Shown: in pieces, positions 11,690-23,236 of the stretch | How the letters are laid out: every line of letters starts with the position of its first letter | Position numbering within the stretch: the stretch's first letter is position 1 | From: Emydura subglobosa | Taxonomy: Eukaryota; Chordata; Testudines; Chelidae | Assembly: GCA_007922225.1 (NCBI GenBank) | Contig: ML679969.1 | Span: 16,737,999-16,801,998, forward strand | Direction of reading: 5' to 3' | Length of the DNA stretch: 64,000 nucleotides | Position numbers and translations under genes: made by a program | Notes under the pieces: generated by a model | Seen by the model: the letters and a program-made list of their open reading frames with translations, nothing else | Database searches by the model: none | What the model was told of the DNA's origin: nothing

Positions 11690-12306
11690 GGCCCAGAATT
11701 GTGAAGTAGTTCATTAACTCGTGGCCTTAGAGGAAGCCTCATCTGTGCCTGCCGAGGTCAGCTCCCCAACCCCTCACTCCCCATTTCTACCAGAAGTCAG
11801 CCCCAGGCTTCTTCCATCCCTGTTCCCCATCTTCCCTGTTCTCAGCGGGAAGCAGACTGTGGCTTCCCGCCCCTAAGGATTGGGGTTCTGCCAGGAGCCG
11901 GGCAGCCTTGTCAATTTTGTGGGAGCTGAAAAAGGGACTAGGGTTTTTCCCCTCCCTGCCAGGAAGCAGGCTCCAGCTGCCTGCAGATCCCAGCTTGCAG
12001 CTGGAAGGAAGGCTCCAGCTGTCCAGGGCTTGGGCTTCCTTGTTAATTTCACCACTCTGCTGAAATTGACAAGAATGACAGCCCAACCACTGATGAATAT
12101 TGTCTTCATTGACACTGCGTTGCCCTAACTATGCCGACAAAAGCCCTACCCCACTTATCCAGGTGGTGATATTTTGTCGAAGAAACAGGGCAGTTTTGTT
12201 GGTGGAAGAGGTCTGGGGGAGGGAGAGACAGTGTGTAAACCAGCACTATTTTGTCAACAAAAGCTGACTTTTGTCGACAAAACTCTGTAATGTAGACCAG
12301 GCCTTA
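11690..12306. mobile_element. Probable non-autonomous DNA transposon (MITE), GC-richer than surroundings
   Basis: The right end reads gtaatgtagaccaggcctta, the mirror image of the left end of the MITE at 42436. Internal short inverted repeats are present: aatttcaccactctgctgaaatt (about 12047-12069) and ttttgtcaacaaaagctgac followed by ttttgtcgacaaaa (about 12250-12283). The left boundary is a guess. Confidence 0.5.
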
Positions 12307-12389
12307 GAACTATTAGGAAAGATAATAATAATAAGATGGTAAATATTATAATGCCATATCATAATGCTATGGTATACGCACATCTTATG

Positions 12390-12814
12390 TTATTTACCCC
12401 TTCACAAAGCACAAGAACCAGGGGTCACCCAATGCAATTAATAGGCAGAAGGTTTAAAACAAACAAAAGCAGGTACTTCTTCACACAGTCAGCTTGTGGA
12501 ACTTGTTTGCAGGGGATGTTGTGAGGGCAAACTATAACTGGATTAAAAAAAGAATTAGATAAGTTCATGGAGGATAGGTCCATCAATGGCTATTGGCCAA
12601 GATGGTCAGGGCCACAAACCTATGCTCTGGGTGTCCCTAAGCCTCTTACTGCCAGATGGTAGGACTGGATGTCAGTGGATGGATCACTTCATTATTGCTC
12701 TGTTTTGTTCATTCCCTTTGAAGCATCTGGCATTGGCCACTGTTGGAAGACAGGGTACCGGGCCTAGATGGACCATTGATCTGACCCAGTATGGCTATTC
12801 TTATGTTCTTATAT
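12390..12814 (+). mobile_element. CR1 LINE, 3' end only
   Basis: The 5' part encodes the last residues of the CR1 ORF2 protein ([20 protein letters not shown]). A 3' UTR follows, ending gatggaccattgatctgacc, cagtatggctattcttatg and ttcttat. This 3' end is the same type as those at 19000 and 33250. Confidence 0.9.
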
Positions 12815-14399
12815 AATGCTTATCCAAAGTTGCTGCAGTGTTTTACAGCCAGGCTGGCTGTGACCCTGCTTTCATAAAGACAAACATGCCATTAGCTTGT
12901 CTCCTTGATGAAGGATCCTGTCTTGTGGCTCCTTTTAAATATATACTAGTCTCATCCTTTGTCTTCATTCATAAACAGGACATCTCCCCGCTGACGGGTT
13001 TTTTTTCCTGCAGGTTTGCTCTCGTAAATTTTGCAATCTTGTGACTGGTATCTGGTTCAGTATACAAGTTAGGCATATGTTGTGATGCCTACATTATCCA
13101 ATACATACATGGTCAGACAGAGAGAAGCATATTTTATCTCCTGCCTTAAAGGAACACACCTGAGATATTTTACCTGCTTGGGACCTCCTTAACTGCCAGA
13201 CCTTAAGAACACAGGTTTTAGCACAGATACATAATTCCTTAAATATTATCTGTTTATGCATTTCCCAGTAACTGACAACCAGTGTGCTATTGGCTCTTGG
13301 TAGAGATCGCATATGCCACCCTTTGGTGATCAGTTCTATAAATATCTGGCCCAAGGAATCCCTATGAAATCCTGTGAATCCGCTATGCCCTCTGCCAAAT
13401 GGTAACAATGGTCCCTTGATAATATTTTATTAGTGAACGTAGTAGAATTAAGTTAAAAAATTCTCATGGGAAAAAATCATATAAAAAACTAGGGGATTTT
13501 TGAAAATGAGGAAACCAGTTTAAAAAGATCCTAAAAGAAAAAAAATCTAGTGTACCTGACCTTCTAAGGCCTGAAGCTGCCTGCCTGGAACTGTAGGAAT
13601 TATACACCTCTTGGGCTTATTTAGTTACTATATTCTGTCTTCACTAAAGACCCTGGCTAAAGTAATGTTCCTCTTCCTTTCTTGATGAAAGTTATCCTAA
13701 AGTTCCGTATAGGTTTTTTTTCATAAGATACGAGAAGGAGCTCACTTAGGTTTGTCTTAGCACTACATGACTGCACTCTGTCCTCAAAAGATGGAGAAGT
13801 TTGTTTGTATCCCACTATTTTCGCATCTTTGTGTTTGTGACTCACTATCAACTGATTATAAGAATAGCTTAGGTCTCCAGATTGCCTAATACGGCCCAAT
13901 AAACCCTCATTAAAGATACTGTCAAACTGTCAACTGTGGTGTGTAGTTTTGATCAACTAGGTCTATTATTTCATGCCTTAACTTCAGTGGGCAGTATAAG
14001 TGAACAAGGGTTCTTTAAAATGTCTACTACTATTTTCAACTCTTTTATATCAGGCCTAGATTGTGCTTGCTTAATAACAGTGAGCTTCACTTACAGCAGT
14101 CAGTTCCTGTTCCCTTTTTTTAGTCATAAGACTTTTGGCCACTTAAAAATAAACTCTAATTTTTGCGAATTGGTCTGGTCACTAATTGTTATCTAACCCA
14201 TTCTAATTTGAGGAGAAAGTCAAATGAATTTCTCATAGTGTTTGTCAATCTCATTTGAAGGCTATTGTATCCTCCATGCCTTCTGTGAGGTTGGTCAAAC
14301 AATTGCTGATTTATCTGCAAGAAAATAGCAATCTCTGGACCTCCTTTGAGTTTTTGGAGCTTATTCTGCATGAGACATTGGATGTTAAATTTTCTAACA

Positions 14400-14775
14400 A
14401 GCACCTTAGTACTTTTTCTCATGATACCCTTTATGCTTGGGAGGAGCTCACTGTAAACATCCACAGAGCTACTTCATCATCCTCCTCCAAATCCTTCCTT
14501 AAAACTCTCATTTGCGGTGAGGCCTACAAAAGATTTGACAATGATTAGGCCACTGGTGTGTTTAGAACACTGCCTATGACGCTGACCAATATTTTATTGT
14601 TTCCTTCCACTCCTTTGTCTGTAGCCAGCTACTATCTCATCTTATACTTAGATGGTGGGCTCTTATACTTGTATATCTTATACTTAGATGGTGACCATCT
14701 TTTTTGTTCTGTGTTGAACTGCACCTAGTACAGTGGAGTCCTGGTCCTTTACTAAGGCTCCAAGGCTCCATAATA
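14400..14775 (+). mobile_element. L2 LINE 3' end
   Basis: Contains tgcttgggaggagctcact, tccaaatccttccttaaaac and a 'cctacaaaagatttgacaat' block, then cttatacttagatggtg and ctagtacagtggagtcctgg. This is the end of the L2 ORF and its 3' UTR, in the same order as the copy at 60130-61062. The segment atcttatacttagatggtg occurs twice, near 14638 and 14677, a small internal duplication. Confidence 0.75.
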
Positions 14776-16704
14776 ATATACTGCTGTTAGTAATTGGAAG
14801 GAGACCAATGAGGCTGCCAGCTGTTTGTCAAAACATTTATCTTTTAGGCATTACAAACTCAAGTTATATTACAAAACTGAGGTACTATCTTCCTTGGATA
14901 CAATTTTCAGACTGCAAATAATTCAGTCTGTGCTTGATGCATCTCAGGATGAAGATGTCTCTTAATATGTATATTTAAATTTTATAAAAATAGAGACTTC
15001 TAGAAAGGAATACGTTTTTACTTCAAAGCTAAAAACAGATTTTACAGTGTCTTTTTAATATAACATTAATTCTGCATTGAGAGAGAGTTTCAAGATCTTT
15101 TTTGTTTAAACCAAAGTTATCTCTGTTTTCTTTGTGGTAACTGTTTTTTCTGTTTTTTCACTATTTTATCATCATCATTATGTGGTTGGTGAATGAAGGA
15201 CACTGCTTGCCACATCCTGTAAATTTTGACTTCTGCTCAGAAGATTGGGTTCATCTCAGCAGAAAGGCAAACTTTGTTTTCTTAACTATAATTTTGGTGT
15301 TTCTAGTGTGTCTCAGCTGCTTTGGACAAGACCCTACTTTTGGTCATTTCATATTTTAAATAGGCTTGGTTTTGCATGGTATTTTCTTATCTTCCTTTAG
15401 GTTAGGAAAAGAAAACATTAAACAATACTAAAATGTCTCCATGATTGACACTGGCAATGTGGTTCTCTTTGTCCTGTCACTTCAAAATTGAAATAATTGT
15501 GGTGTTCACTCTTTTTGAAGTATTAGTCTGGGAAGAAGGTAGTCAGGTCAGCAGACTTGCAGTCAGGAGAGCTTTCACTGAGCTTCACATCATTCTCCTA
15601 GGTTGGACAGAAATAACCATTAGTTGAGTAGTGGATACATACTAGAGGAAACCAAAATTTTACAGGTTGAAAAACTAATTATTCCTTTTATCAATAGACC
15701 ATTATGTGGAATGGTAATATTGATGGTATCTGAATGGAGATTGCTGTAGTCTGGTGAATCTGTCATCCATACATTGAGTGGCAGTATCAAGCATAAAAAC
15801 CTTTTTCTTCTGTAGCTTTGCCTGTAAAGACTCAATTATTCATTGCTTTAGTTCTTCTCCTTGAAAGGAGACTTGAATCACAATAGTGATCTCCACAACT
15901 CTTTGAGCTTCAATTCCCTTTGTGATACCATGATCTGTCCTAGATTTCAAATGTACTTTGTTATAATAAAGTACAAGGTTTTCTACCTGCATAAGTTCAA
16001 TATAGAATTTTGTTTAGCTACAGTGTCTTCAGTGGATTAGTTAGTAAGCACTGTAATAAATGTAGCTTTCTGTATGAATTGTTGAGACCTTTCAGTTATT
16101 GGGCTAGTTGCACTTCTGACCCCTTCTATTTTCTGAGTGCATTTCCATTCAGGACTCTAAGCAATCACCTCTTTTGGGTTGGAATCATGTGATTCTCCCA
16201 TTCTCAGCCCAGGTATTGGGCTGCAGTACTCTGCTACGAAACTGGTTACATGACTTTAGAACCTTCAGTTCTGTTCCTCAGGAATTATGACGGGTGGCAT
16301 GCAGTGGCCAGACAACCTTTTTAAAGCAAAGTATTGTTTCTTTAATACCAAAGCATTTCAGAGAAAAGAACTCAAAACAATAAATGGTCTATACAAACAC
16401 CTGTCTTCCCTAAGGCTTATCATCCCTCTGGAAACTTGAGGAAGGCTGCAGCTGATTAAGACGCTCTTGCAGGCATGTCACTCTGTCTATATCAGTCTGA
16501 TCCCTCCATGCATTGACAACTGCCCCAACTCCTTCTCTAGAGAGACTTTTTACCTATTCAGTGTCCCTTTGTTTTACCAAGGCTGGGAGCCTAATGATCA
16601 ATGGTATAGCTTTGGCTAGGGTCTGGAAATAGTATCTTCACTGCTAAGCCATTGTCTTGTAATTATCCCCAAATGTTTGTTGGGAGGCTGCTTATTTAGA
16701 GCTA

Positions 16705-16870
16705 TTGAGTTGCCTTTCTGCTTGTTTTTCCAACAGCTCCCTATTAAGCTAAACCAGTACATTTGTACAGAAAGCCCAATATAGTTATACAGTGACTATC
16801 TTGCTAATCAGGTCATATGCACTATTCATGCAATTATTACAGATAAGTATTCCTAGATTACATAGCATCT
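16705..16870 (+). repeat. Unidentified repeat, copy P
   Basis: Matches 18127-18292 in the same orientation: ctgcttgttttNccaacag, then cccaNtatagttataNagt, then NaactattacagaNNag. The pair is moderately diverged. No terminal structure or coding motif seen. Confidence 0.55.
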
Positions 16871-17389
16871 TCAACGTTCACATATTTAAGATATTTTGCA
16901 GTTTCCTTTCTAAAAGTGTTACACTTCATGGGTGTGTAATATATTTTGAGCCAAGGTTAAGGATGTTTTCTGCAAATCACAAAGTATTTTAAAATCTCTA
17001 AAACTGAAATGATGTTTAGTGAATGTGGTAAATTATGTTAAATGAGGTGGCAAACTTTTGGATCTTACATTTTATTTTATGAAGCAGTTTAGAAATAGGA
17101 ACTTCCTTTGGACAAAGTAACAAGTTTTCTGCTTTCATGCATTTCACATATTAAACTGCCTGACTGTGACAGCATTAGCTAAATTTGCAACTGCATGGGT
17201 GTAACACAGTATTAGAAAGAGAGCATTGTCCTTTTGAAATTAAACCAAATTTTGTTGCTGCAGCAGGTAATCAGATTGTATTTTTGTACTACAAAATGTA
17301 GTTTGGGCTAGAAAATTAATCTGTGATTTGCCTTTATGGCAAAAATAACTCCTTTTGGATTACCTGGTCTATAGCTGAAAGCCCTTGGC

Positions 17390-17882
17390 CCAAACTCTCC
17401 CCTTTCCAGCAAAAGGCGCAAGAAACCTAACTGGCTTCAAGACTGAGCTTGATAAGTTTATGGAGGGATGTGACTACTAGTGCTAGTCAAATACGCCCAA
17501 TTGCCTGTGATGTGATGGTAGATTGGGTGGGTTGTGAGTTACTACAGAGAATTCTTTCCAGGTGACTGGCTGGTGAGTCTTGCCAACATGCTCAGAGTTT
17601 AACTGATCACCATATTTGGGGCCGGGAAGGAATTTTTCCCCCAGGGCAGACTGGCAAAGACTCTGGGGGTTTTTCGCCTTCCTCTGTAGCATGCGGGATG
17701 GCTCACTTACTGGTGGATTCTCTGTAGCTTAAAGTCTTTAAACTGTGATTTGAGGGCTTTAATAACTCAGTCATAGGTCAGGGGTCTATTACAGGAGTCT
17801 ATGGGTGAGATTCTGTGGCCTGCGTTGTGCAGGAGGTCAGACTAGATGATCATATTGGTCCCTTCTGATCTTAGAGTTTAAG
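17390..17882 (+). mobile_element. CR1 LINE 3' end, second tail type
   Basis: Begins with coding remnants (aacctaactggcttcaagac = NLTGFKTE, then gataagtttatggaggg). It ends with a different 3' UTR: gagattctgtggcctgcg, tgtgcaggaggtcagacta, gatgatcatattggtcc and cttctgatcttagagttta. The same tail type appears in reverse at 30223. Confidence 0.88.
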
Positions 17883-18126
17883 AGTTTGAGTCTTGGGTGT
17901 CAGCCTGAACAGCTCCCTGACAGGAGTTAACCTCCTTCTGGAAAGAGTTTCATTTTATCCAGTCTGAGTTCCTTTGTTGTTCTCAGTTCCTAGCACTGCC
18001 CTGTGCGGCAAAAACAGGTTTCGTACCTTGACTGGATCTGTGAGGTAGAATCCTCACAGCAAACAGCTCAGGCATTTGTCTCTTAACCACCTTGAACTGT
18101 TTACCAAGGATGGCTTAGCTTGAATC

Positions 18127-18292
18127 ATTGCCCCCTTCCTGCTTGTTTTCCCAACAGTCCTGTTTGTTGATTGAACCCAGTATAGTTATATAGTAAACAT
18201 CCCAATAACCTGGCCAACACACAGTAGTCATAAACTATTACAGAGCAGCTCCTACCTGTCTCACACATCACTGCATATTCTATAAAATAATC
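18127..18292 (+). repeat. Unidentified repeat, copy Q
   Basis: Second copy of the segment at 16705-16870, 1.4 kb away and on the other side of the CR1 at 17390. See copy P for the shared blocks. Confidence 0.55.
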
Positions 18293-18464
18293 TGTGGTGC
18301 TTGCATGAGCAGTTGATTTAACAGGATAGTTGTACTTAACATGAGAGCCCAATCAAGCCTTAAAAATACTTGGGATATTCAGCTACTAGCTTTTGATTTT
18401 AAAATCCTTCTAATCCTGTATTTGTCACTTTACTTGTTATGGGTTACTATACTACTATATTCTA

Positions 18465-18776
18465 GGTTCTCAGCCATCTGGGTTTTTGTGTGAAACTTTC
18501 TATGGAGGGGGTCCAGTTAGTCGTCCCAAATTTGGATGAGTGGTGTTGCACCTGTGTGTCAGTTCATACCGCCACTCACAGGGTCACAATGCTACATAAC
18601 TTTCAGGTTAGTATCTGGAGACTTCCTGGAGGCAGTCTCTCTTGAGGAGTGGGGGTTGCACAAGGACAGAATGAGTATCTTTTCAGCTATTGTAGAGGTG
18701 TGGGTGTGGCCTCCAAGTTTAAAAAAAAAAAAAAAAAGGCTGAGTAGAGGTGATTGAAAAATAGTTGAGAACCCCT
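18465..18776. mobile_element. Probable hAT-type MITE, degenerate
   Basis: The left end taggttctcagccatctggg and the right end agttgagaacccctg are imperfect inverted copies of the CAGGGGTTCTCAA terminus typical of amniote hAT MITEs. A run of 18 A (18720-18737) lies inside near the right end. A clean 8-bp target duplication was not found. Confidence 0.5.
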
Positions 18777-18999
18777 GAAATATACTAAATTTTGAAAATG
18801 ACTTCTAACACCATGTTGGCTTCTGTGTTATGAAAATAAAATGGACTGATATTTGAAACATACATCTTTAGTACTTTATAAACGTGAGTCTAAAAAATGT
18901 ACAATATACTTACGAGCCAAAAGCTGTTGGGAAGTTGATGTTTGTTTTAAAAGGTACATACTGTATATAAAAACATACATAAAATATAAAATTATATGT

Positions 19000-21870
19000 A
19001 AGAACATAAGAACAGCCATACTGGGTCAGACCAATGGTCCATCTAGCCCAGTATCCTGTCTTCTGACAGCAGCCAATTCCAGGTGCTTCAGAGGGAATGA
19101 ATAGAACAAGTGATCCAACCCGTTGGCCATTCCCAGCCTCTGGCAAAAAGCAATCCCTGCCAGTCTGTGCTAATAGCCATTGATGGATCTCTCCTCCATT
19201 AACTTATCTAGTTCTTTTTTTAACCCCTTTATAGTCTTGGTCTTCACAACATCCTCTGGCAAAGAGTTCCACAAGTTGACTGTACGTTGTGTGGAGAAAT
19301 ACTTCCTTTTGTGTGTGTTAAACTTGCTGCCTATTCATTTAATTAAGTGACCCCTAGTTTTTGTGTTACGAGAAGGAGTAAATATCACTTTCTTATTTAC
19401 TTTCTCTGCACCAGTCATGATTTTATAGACCCCTATCATGTCCCCCCTTAGTCATCTCTTTTCCAAGCTGAAAAGTCCATTTTATTAATCTCTCTTCATA
19501 TGAAAGTTTTTCCATACCCTTAATAATTTTTGTTGCCTTTTTCTGTATCTTTTCCAATACCAATGTATTTTTTTTTAGATGGGGCGACCAGATCTGCACA
19601 TAGTATTTAATAAGCTTTGGGGGTACCCTGGATTTATAAAGAGGAAATATGATATTTTCTGTCTTTTATTATCTGTTCCTTTCCTAATGATTCCCAGCAT
19701 TCTGTTCGCTTTTTTGACTGCCACTGCTCACTGAGTGGATGTTTTCAGAGAACTATCCACAATGACTCCAAGATTTCTTTCTTGAGTGCTAACACTAAAT
19801 TAGACCCCATCATTTCATATGTGTAGTTGGGGTTATGTTTTCTAATGTGCATTACTTTGCATTTATCAACATTGAAGTTGATCTACCATTTTGTTGCTCA
19901 GTCTACCCAGTTTTGTGAGATCCCTTTGTAACTCTTCGCAGTCTGCTTTGGACTTCGCTATCTTGAGGAGTTCTGTATTGTCTGCAAATTTTGCCATCTC
20001 ACTGTTTACACCCTTTTCCAGATCATTTGTGAATATCTTGAACTATACTGGTCCCGTACAGATCTTGGGGACACCACAATTTACCTCTCTCCATTCTGAA
20101 AATTAAACAATTATTCCTACCCTTTGTTTCCTATCTTTTCTGATCTTTTCCCATCAGTTACTGATCCAAGAGAGGACCTTCCCTCTTATCTCATGACCGC
20201 TTACTTTGCTTAAGAGCTTTTGGTGAGGGACCTTGTCAAAGGCTTTCTGAAACTCTAAGTACACTGTATCCACTGGATCATCCTTGTCCACATGCTTGTT
20301 GACGTCCTCAAAAAATTCTAGTAGTTTGGTGAGGCATGATTTCTCTTTACAAAAACCTTGTTGACTCTTCCTCCAACAGATCATGTTCCATCTGTTTCTG
20401 ATAATTCTGTTCTCTACTATAGTTTGAACCAATTTGCCTGGTACTGAAGTTAGGCTTCCCAGCCTGTAATTGTAGGGATTGCCTTGAGAGCCTTTTAAAA
20501 AAAATTTGTATCACATTAGCTATCCTCCAGTCATCTGGCACAGGAGCTAATTTAAATGATAGGATACATACCACAGTTAGTAGTTGTGGAATTTCACATT
20601 TGAGTTCCTTCGGAACTCTTGTGTGGATACCATCTGGTCCTGGTGACTTATTACTGTTTAATTTGTCAGTTGGTTCCAAAACCTCTTCTAATAATGCCTC
20701 AGTTTGGAACATTTCCTCAGATTTGTCACCTAAAAAGAATGGCTCAGGTTTGGGAATCTCCCTCTCATCCTCAGCCATGAAGACCAATGCAATGAATTCA
20801 TTTAGTTTCTCTGCAATAGACTTATCTTCCCTGAGTGCTCCTTTTTAGTATCTTGATCATCCAATGCCCCCACTGGCAGTTTAGCAGGCTTCCTGCTTCT
20901 GATGTACTTAAAAAACATTTTTTGCTGTTACTTTTTGAGTCTTTGGCTAGCTGTTCGTCAGATTCTTTTTTTGGCTTTTCTAATTGTATTTTTACACTTG
21001 CCAGAGTTTATGCTCCTTTCTAATTTCCTCAATAGGATTTATCTTTCACTTTTTAAAGGATGCCTTTTTGCCTCTAACTGCTTCTTTTACTTTGTTTAGC
21101 CATGGTGGCATGTTTTTGGTCCACTTACTGTTTTTTATTTGGGGGTACACATTTAAATTGAGCCTCCATTATGGTGGCTTGAAAAAGTTTCCATGCAGCT
21201 TGCAGGGATTTCACTTTTGGCATTTTACCTTTTAATTTCTGTTTAACTAACTTCTCCTTTTTGTGTAGTTCCCCTTTCTGAAATTAAATGGTATCATGGT
21301 CGGCTGCTTTTGTGTCCATCCTTTTCCCCCCCTCTCCCTTTCCCCCTGGGATGATAAATTTTATTATGTTATGGTTACTATTACCAAATGGTTCAGCTGT
21401 ATTCACCACTTGGACCAGATCCTTTGCTTCACTTATGACTAAATCAAGAATTGCCTCTCCTCTTGTGGGTTCCAGAACTAACTGCTCCAAGAAGCAGTCA
21501 TTTAAGATGTCAAGAAAGTGTATCTCTGCATCCCATTCTGACATGTACCCAGTCAATATGGGGATAGTTGAAATCCCCCATTATTATTGAGTTTTTTATT
21601 TTTATAGCCTCTCTAATCTCCTTGAGCATTTCACTATTCTTATTATTCAAGCATGAAATTACTATCTGTAGAGATTCTATGGCACAGTTTGGTTCATTTA
21701 AGGTTATTTCATTTGACCCTACGCTTTCTTTCACATATAGTGCTACTCCTCCACCAGTGCGACCTATTCTTTCCTTCTGATATATTTTGCACCCTGGTGT
21801 TACTGTGTCCCATTGATTATCCTCATTCCACCAAGTTTCTGACGATTCTTCTCACTCTCTGCACACCATC
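19000..21870 (-). mobile_element. CR1 LINE, ~2.9 kb, endonuclease to 3' end
   Basis: Read on the - strand from about 21870. The apurinic-type endonuclease domain shows SETWWNEDNQWD, ERIGRTGGGVALYVKE (about 21770-21730), IIMGDFNYPHIDW (about 21585-21550) and NSNHNIIKF near 21380, where the catalytic SDH is SNH. The reverse transcriptase shows NKSPGPDGIHTRVPKEL (about 20660-20610), VYLEFQKAFDKVPHQKLL (about 20270-20215; the usual D in YLDF is E) and KFADNTELLK near 19995, where FADD is FADN. The 3' UTR ends near 19000 in the reverse complement of cagtatggctgttcttatg. Several frameshifts break the ORF and the 5' part is missing, so it is dead. It lies antisense to CAMTA1. Confidence 0.95.
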
Positions 21871-22344
21871 TTAAGAAGATGGGCAGGAAGAGAAGTGGGT
21901 GGGGTGACATAGAACTAACAAAACTTGTGCCTGTTATTGTTCATAACACTGGGCTTTTATTCTGTGTCCTGCTCCCGTTAATCTCTAAATCAAAAACAAT
22001 CTAAAGACAGATTCTTGCTTTGTGTACGCAGTGTCCAGCACAAATTAGTTCTGATCTTTATTGGATCACGTAGGTGCTATAGATAATTATGAAAACGTTG
22101 ATGGTACTGGGATTTCTACCAGAGTGTTGCTGTGAACTCTGTTCATAAATTTGAAGTCCCATCCCCTGTGGTTACTGGAAAAAGGTTAATTCTGTCTTTC
22201 TCACTTTTCCCATTCTGGAGCCACCTGACTAATGCATGGTGGGAGGTTTTCCATCACTTTATCCCCACTGCCAGCTTTCTTGGTACTCTGAGGAACTTAG
22301 TGTGCTTTTTCCCAAGTGGCTGCAGAATGAAAGCGGATGGACTG

Positions 22345-22460
22345 CTTCTCACAGAGATCTCAATAGCTAGTGGAAGTTGACAAGACTGAGTTTTTACTCT
22401 GCTGCAGCTTGGCAAAGTTGTATTAGCAGCTGCAGAGGTACTGGAGATGTCTACAGATTT
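22345..22460 (+). repeat. Unidentified interspersed repeat, copy 2
   Basis: Same family as 7440-7570, same orientation. It runs directly into the MITE that begins near 22458. Confidence 0.5.
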
Positions 22461-22840
22461 GGGCCAGATGTATACTAAAAGAGGTTTGCCGATATAGCAA
22501 TACTAACAAATCCTCCCACTGTAGATGCAGTTTATACTGGTAAAAAACACTTTTTCCAGTATAGCTTATGTAAATTCCATGAGCGGAATGATCTGTACCA
22601 GCAATTATGCAGTGTAGTTACAGCTATGTCAGTTCCAGGGTATTACAGAGACAAGGTGGGTGAGGTAATAACTTTCACTGGACCAACTTATGTTTGTGAG
22701 CGAGACAAGCTTTTTGAGCTCTGTTTCTCTCACTATACTGCCAAAAGAAGTTTTTGCTGCAAAAAAAATGTTGCCAAAAATGACACCCCAAACAATATTA
22801 CTGTATTGGCAAAAGTTTCTAATGTATACCAGGCCTTAGA
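22458..22840. mobile_element. MITE with terminal inverted repeats, interrupted by another element
   Basis: The left end ggccagatgtatactaaaa and the right end (reverse complement ggcctggtatacattagaaa) are matching inverted repeats of the GGCCTGGTCTACA type. The middle (22611-22737) belongs to another repeat, so the outer element appears split. The right end is about 270 bp upstream of the CAMTA1 exon. Confidence 0.6.
22611..22737. mobile_element. Second repeat nested in the MITE
   Basis: Carries gtagttacagctatgtcagt, tccagggtattacagagac, aaggtgggtgaggtaata and ggaccaacttatgtttgtg. I recognise this as an abundant reptile repeat (often ending gtcggtcccaggatattag then agacaaggtgggtgaggtaa), but cannot assign a formal name. 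Confidence 0.55.
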
Positions 22841-23069
22841 AAGCTGGCGTTGCTTCAATTTATATTCATTTGGCATTCAGAAGTTTATATTTTGCAATCA
22901 TAAGGGATAGACACTTGATGTTTTAAAAATGAAATCTTAAATTCTCCTAAAGTTTGTTAGTGGTTTTTCTGCTACCACTTGCAGAGGAAAACTAGCTGCT
23001 ATTCAGTGGCAAGTAGGCAAGTGGATTTTCAAGTCTTGTTAATTTGATTCTACTATAACAATTTTTTCT

Positions 23070-23110
23070 CTAACATTTTACATACATCATATATATTTTC
23101 TTCCTTCTAG
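23070..23110 (+). promoter_or_regulatory. CAMTA1: 3' splice acceptor of the CAMTA1 exon
   Basis: The acceptor reads attttcttccttctag, ending with AG at 23109-23110. A sequence matching the branch-point consensus yTnAy (ctaac) lies at 23070-23074, with the A 37 nt before the AG's final G. Both fit a functional acceptor. Confidence 0.9.
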
Positions 23111-23229
23111 ATGACCATGGGAACAGCAATGGCAGTCATGTAAAAATCTTTTTACCGAAGAAGCTGCTTGAATGTCTACCAAAATGTTCAAGTTTACCAA
23201 AAGAGAGGCACCGTTGGAACACTAATGAG
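23111..23229 (+). CDS. CAMTA1: CAMTA1 internal coding exon (start of CG-1 domain)
   Basis: CAMTA1 is a nuclear transcription activator whose N-terminal CG-1 domain binds DNA and whose C-terminal IQ motifs bind calmodulin. The exon is 119 nt: two bases finish a codon begun in the previous exon (phase 1), then 39 open codons end exactly at a codon boundary (phase 0). The peptide starts DHGNSNGSHVKIF, continues KKLLECLPKCSSLPKE and ends RHRWNTNE. This is the CAMTA1 sequence just before and at the start of CG-1, corresponding to about residues 40-78 of the human protein; the Gly in NSNGS is Ser in human as I recall it. CAMTA2 differs clearly upstream of ECLPKCS-like residues, so the paralogue is excluded. 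A polypyrimidine tract and AG precede it and GT follows. Neighbouring exons are not in the window. Identity comes from recognising the protein; no search was run. Confidence 0.97.
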
Positions 23230-23236
23230 GTAGCTA
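23227..23236 (+). promoter_or_regulatory. CAMTA1: 5' splice donor of the CAMTA1 exon
   Basis: The exon ends in GAG and the intron begins gtagct at 23230. The GT is present but the remainder is a moderate match to the GTRAGT consensus. The known protein continues with a second Glu, which would be supplied by the next exon, outside this window. Confidence 0.88.

Larger units (their letters stand above)
1..23110 (+). other. CAMTA1: CAMTA1 intron, 5' of the recognised exon
   Basis: All sequence before the exon is read as one intron of CAMTA1. The expected preceding coding sequence (ending about TSTYCVLNTVPPIE) was looked for by eye and not found. Repeats inside are listed separately. Stretches without an identifiable feature are 1-890, 1000-2400, 2620-3420, 5971-7440, 7571-9570, 9936-10950, 11128-11690, 12815-14400, 14776-16700, 18780-18990 and 21871-22345. 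They are AT-rich, with stops in all frames and only short chance ORFs. A pyrimidine-rich stretch lies at about 6750-6970. Confidence 0.9.

Noticed and set aside
13013..13046. 34-nt segment between a strong acceptor (ggttttttttcctgcag) and gtatct
   Set aside because: Very short and out of phase with the CAMTA1 exon; only the acceptor is strong.
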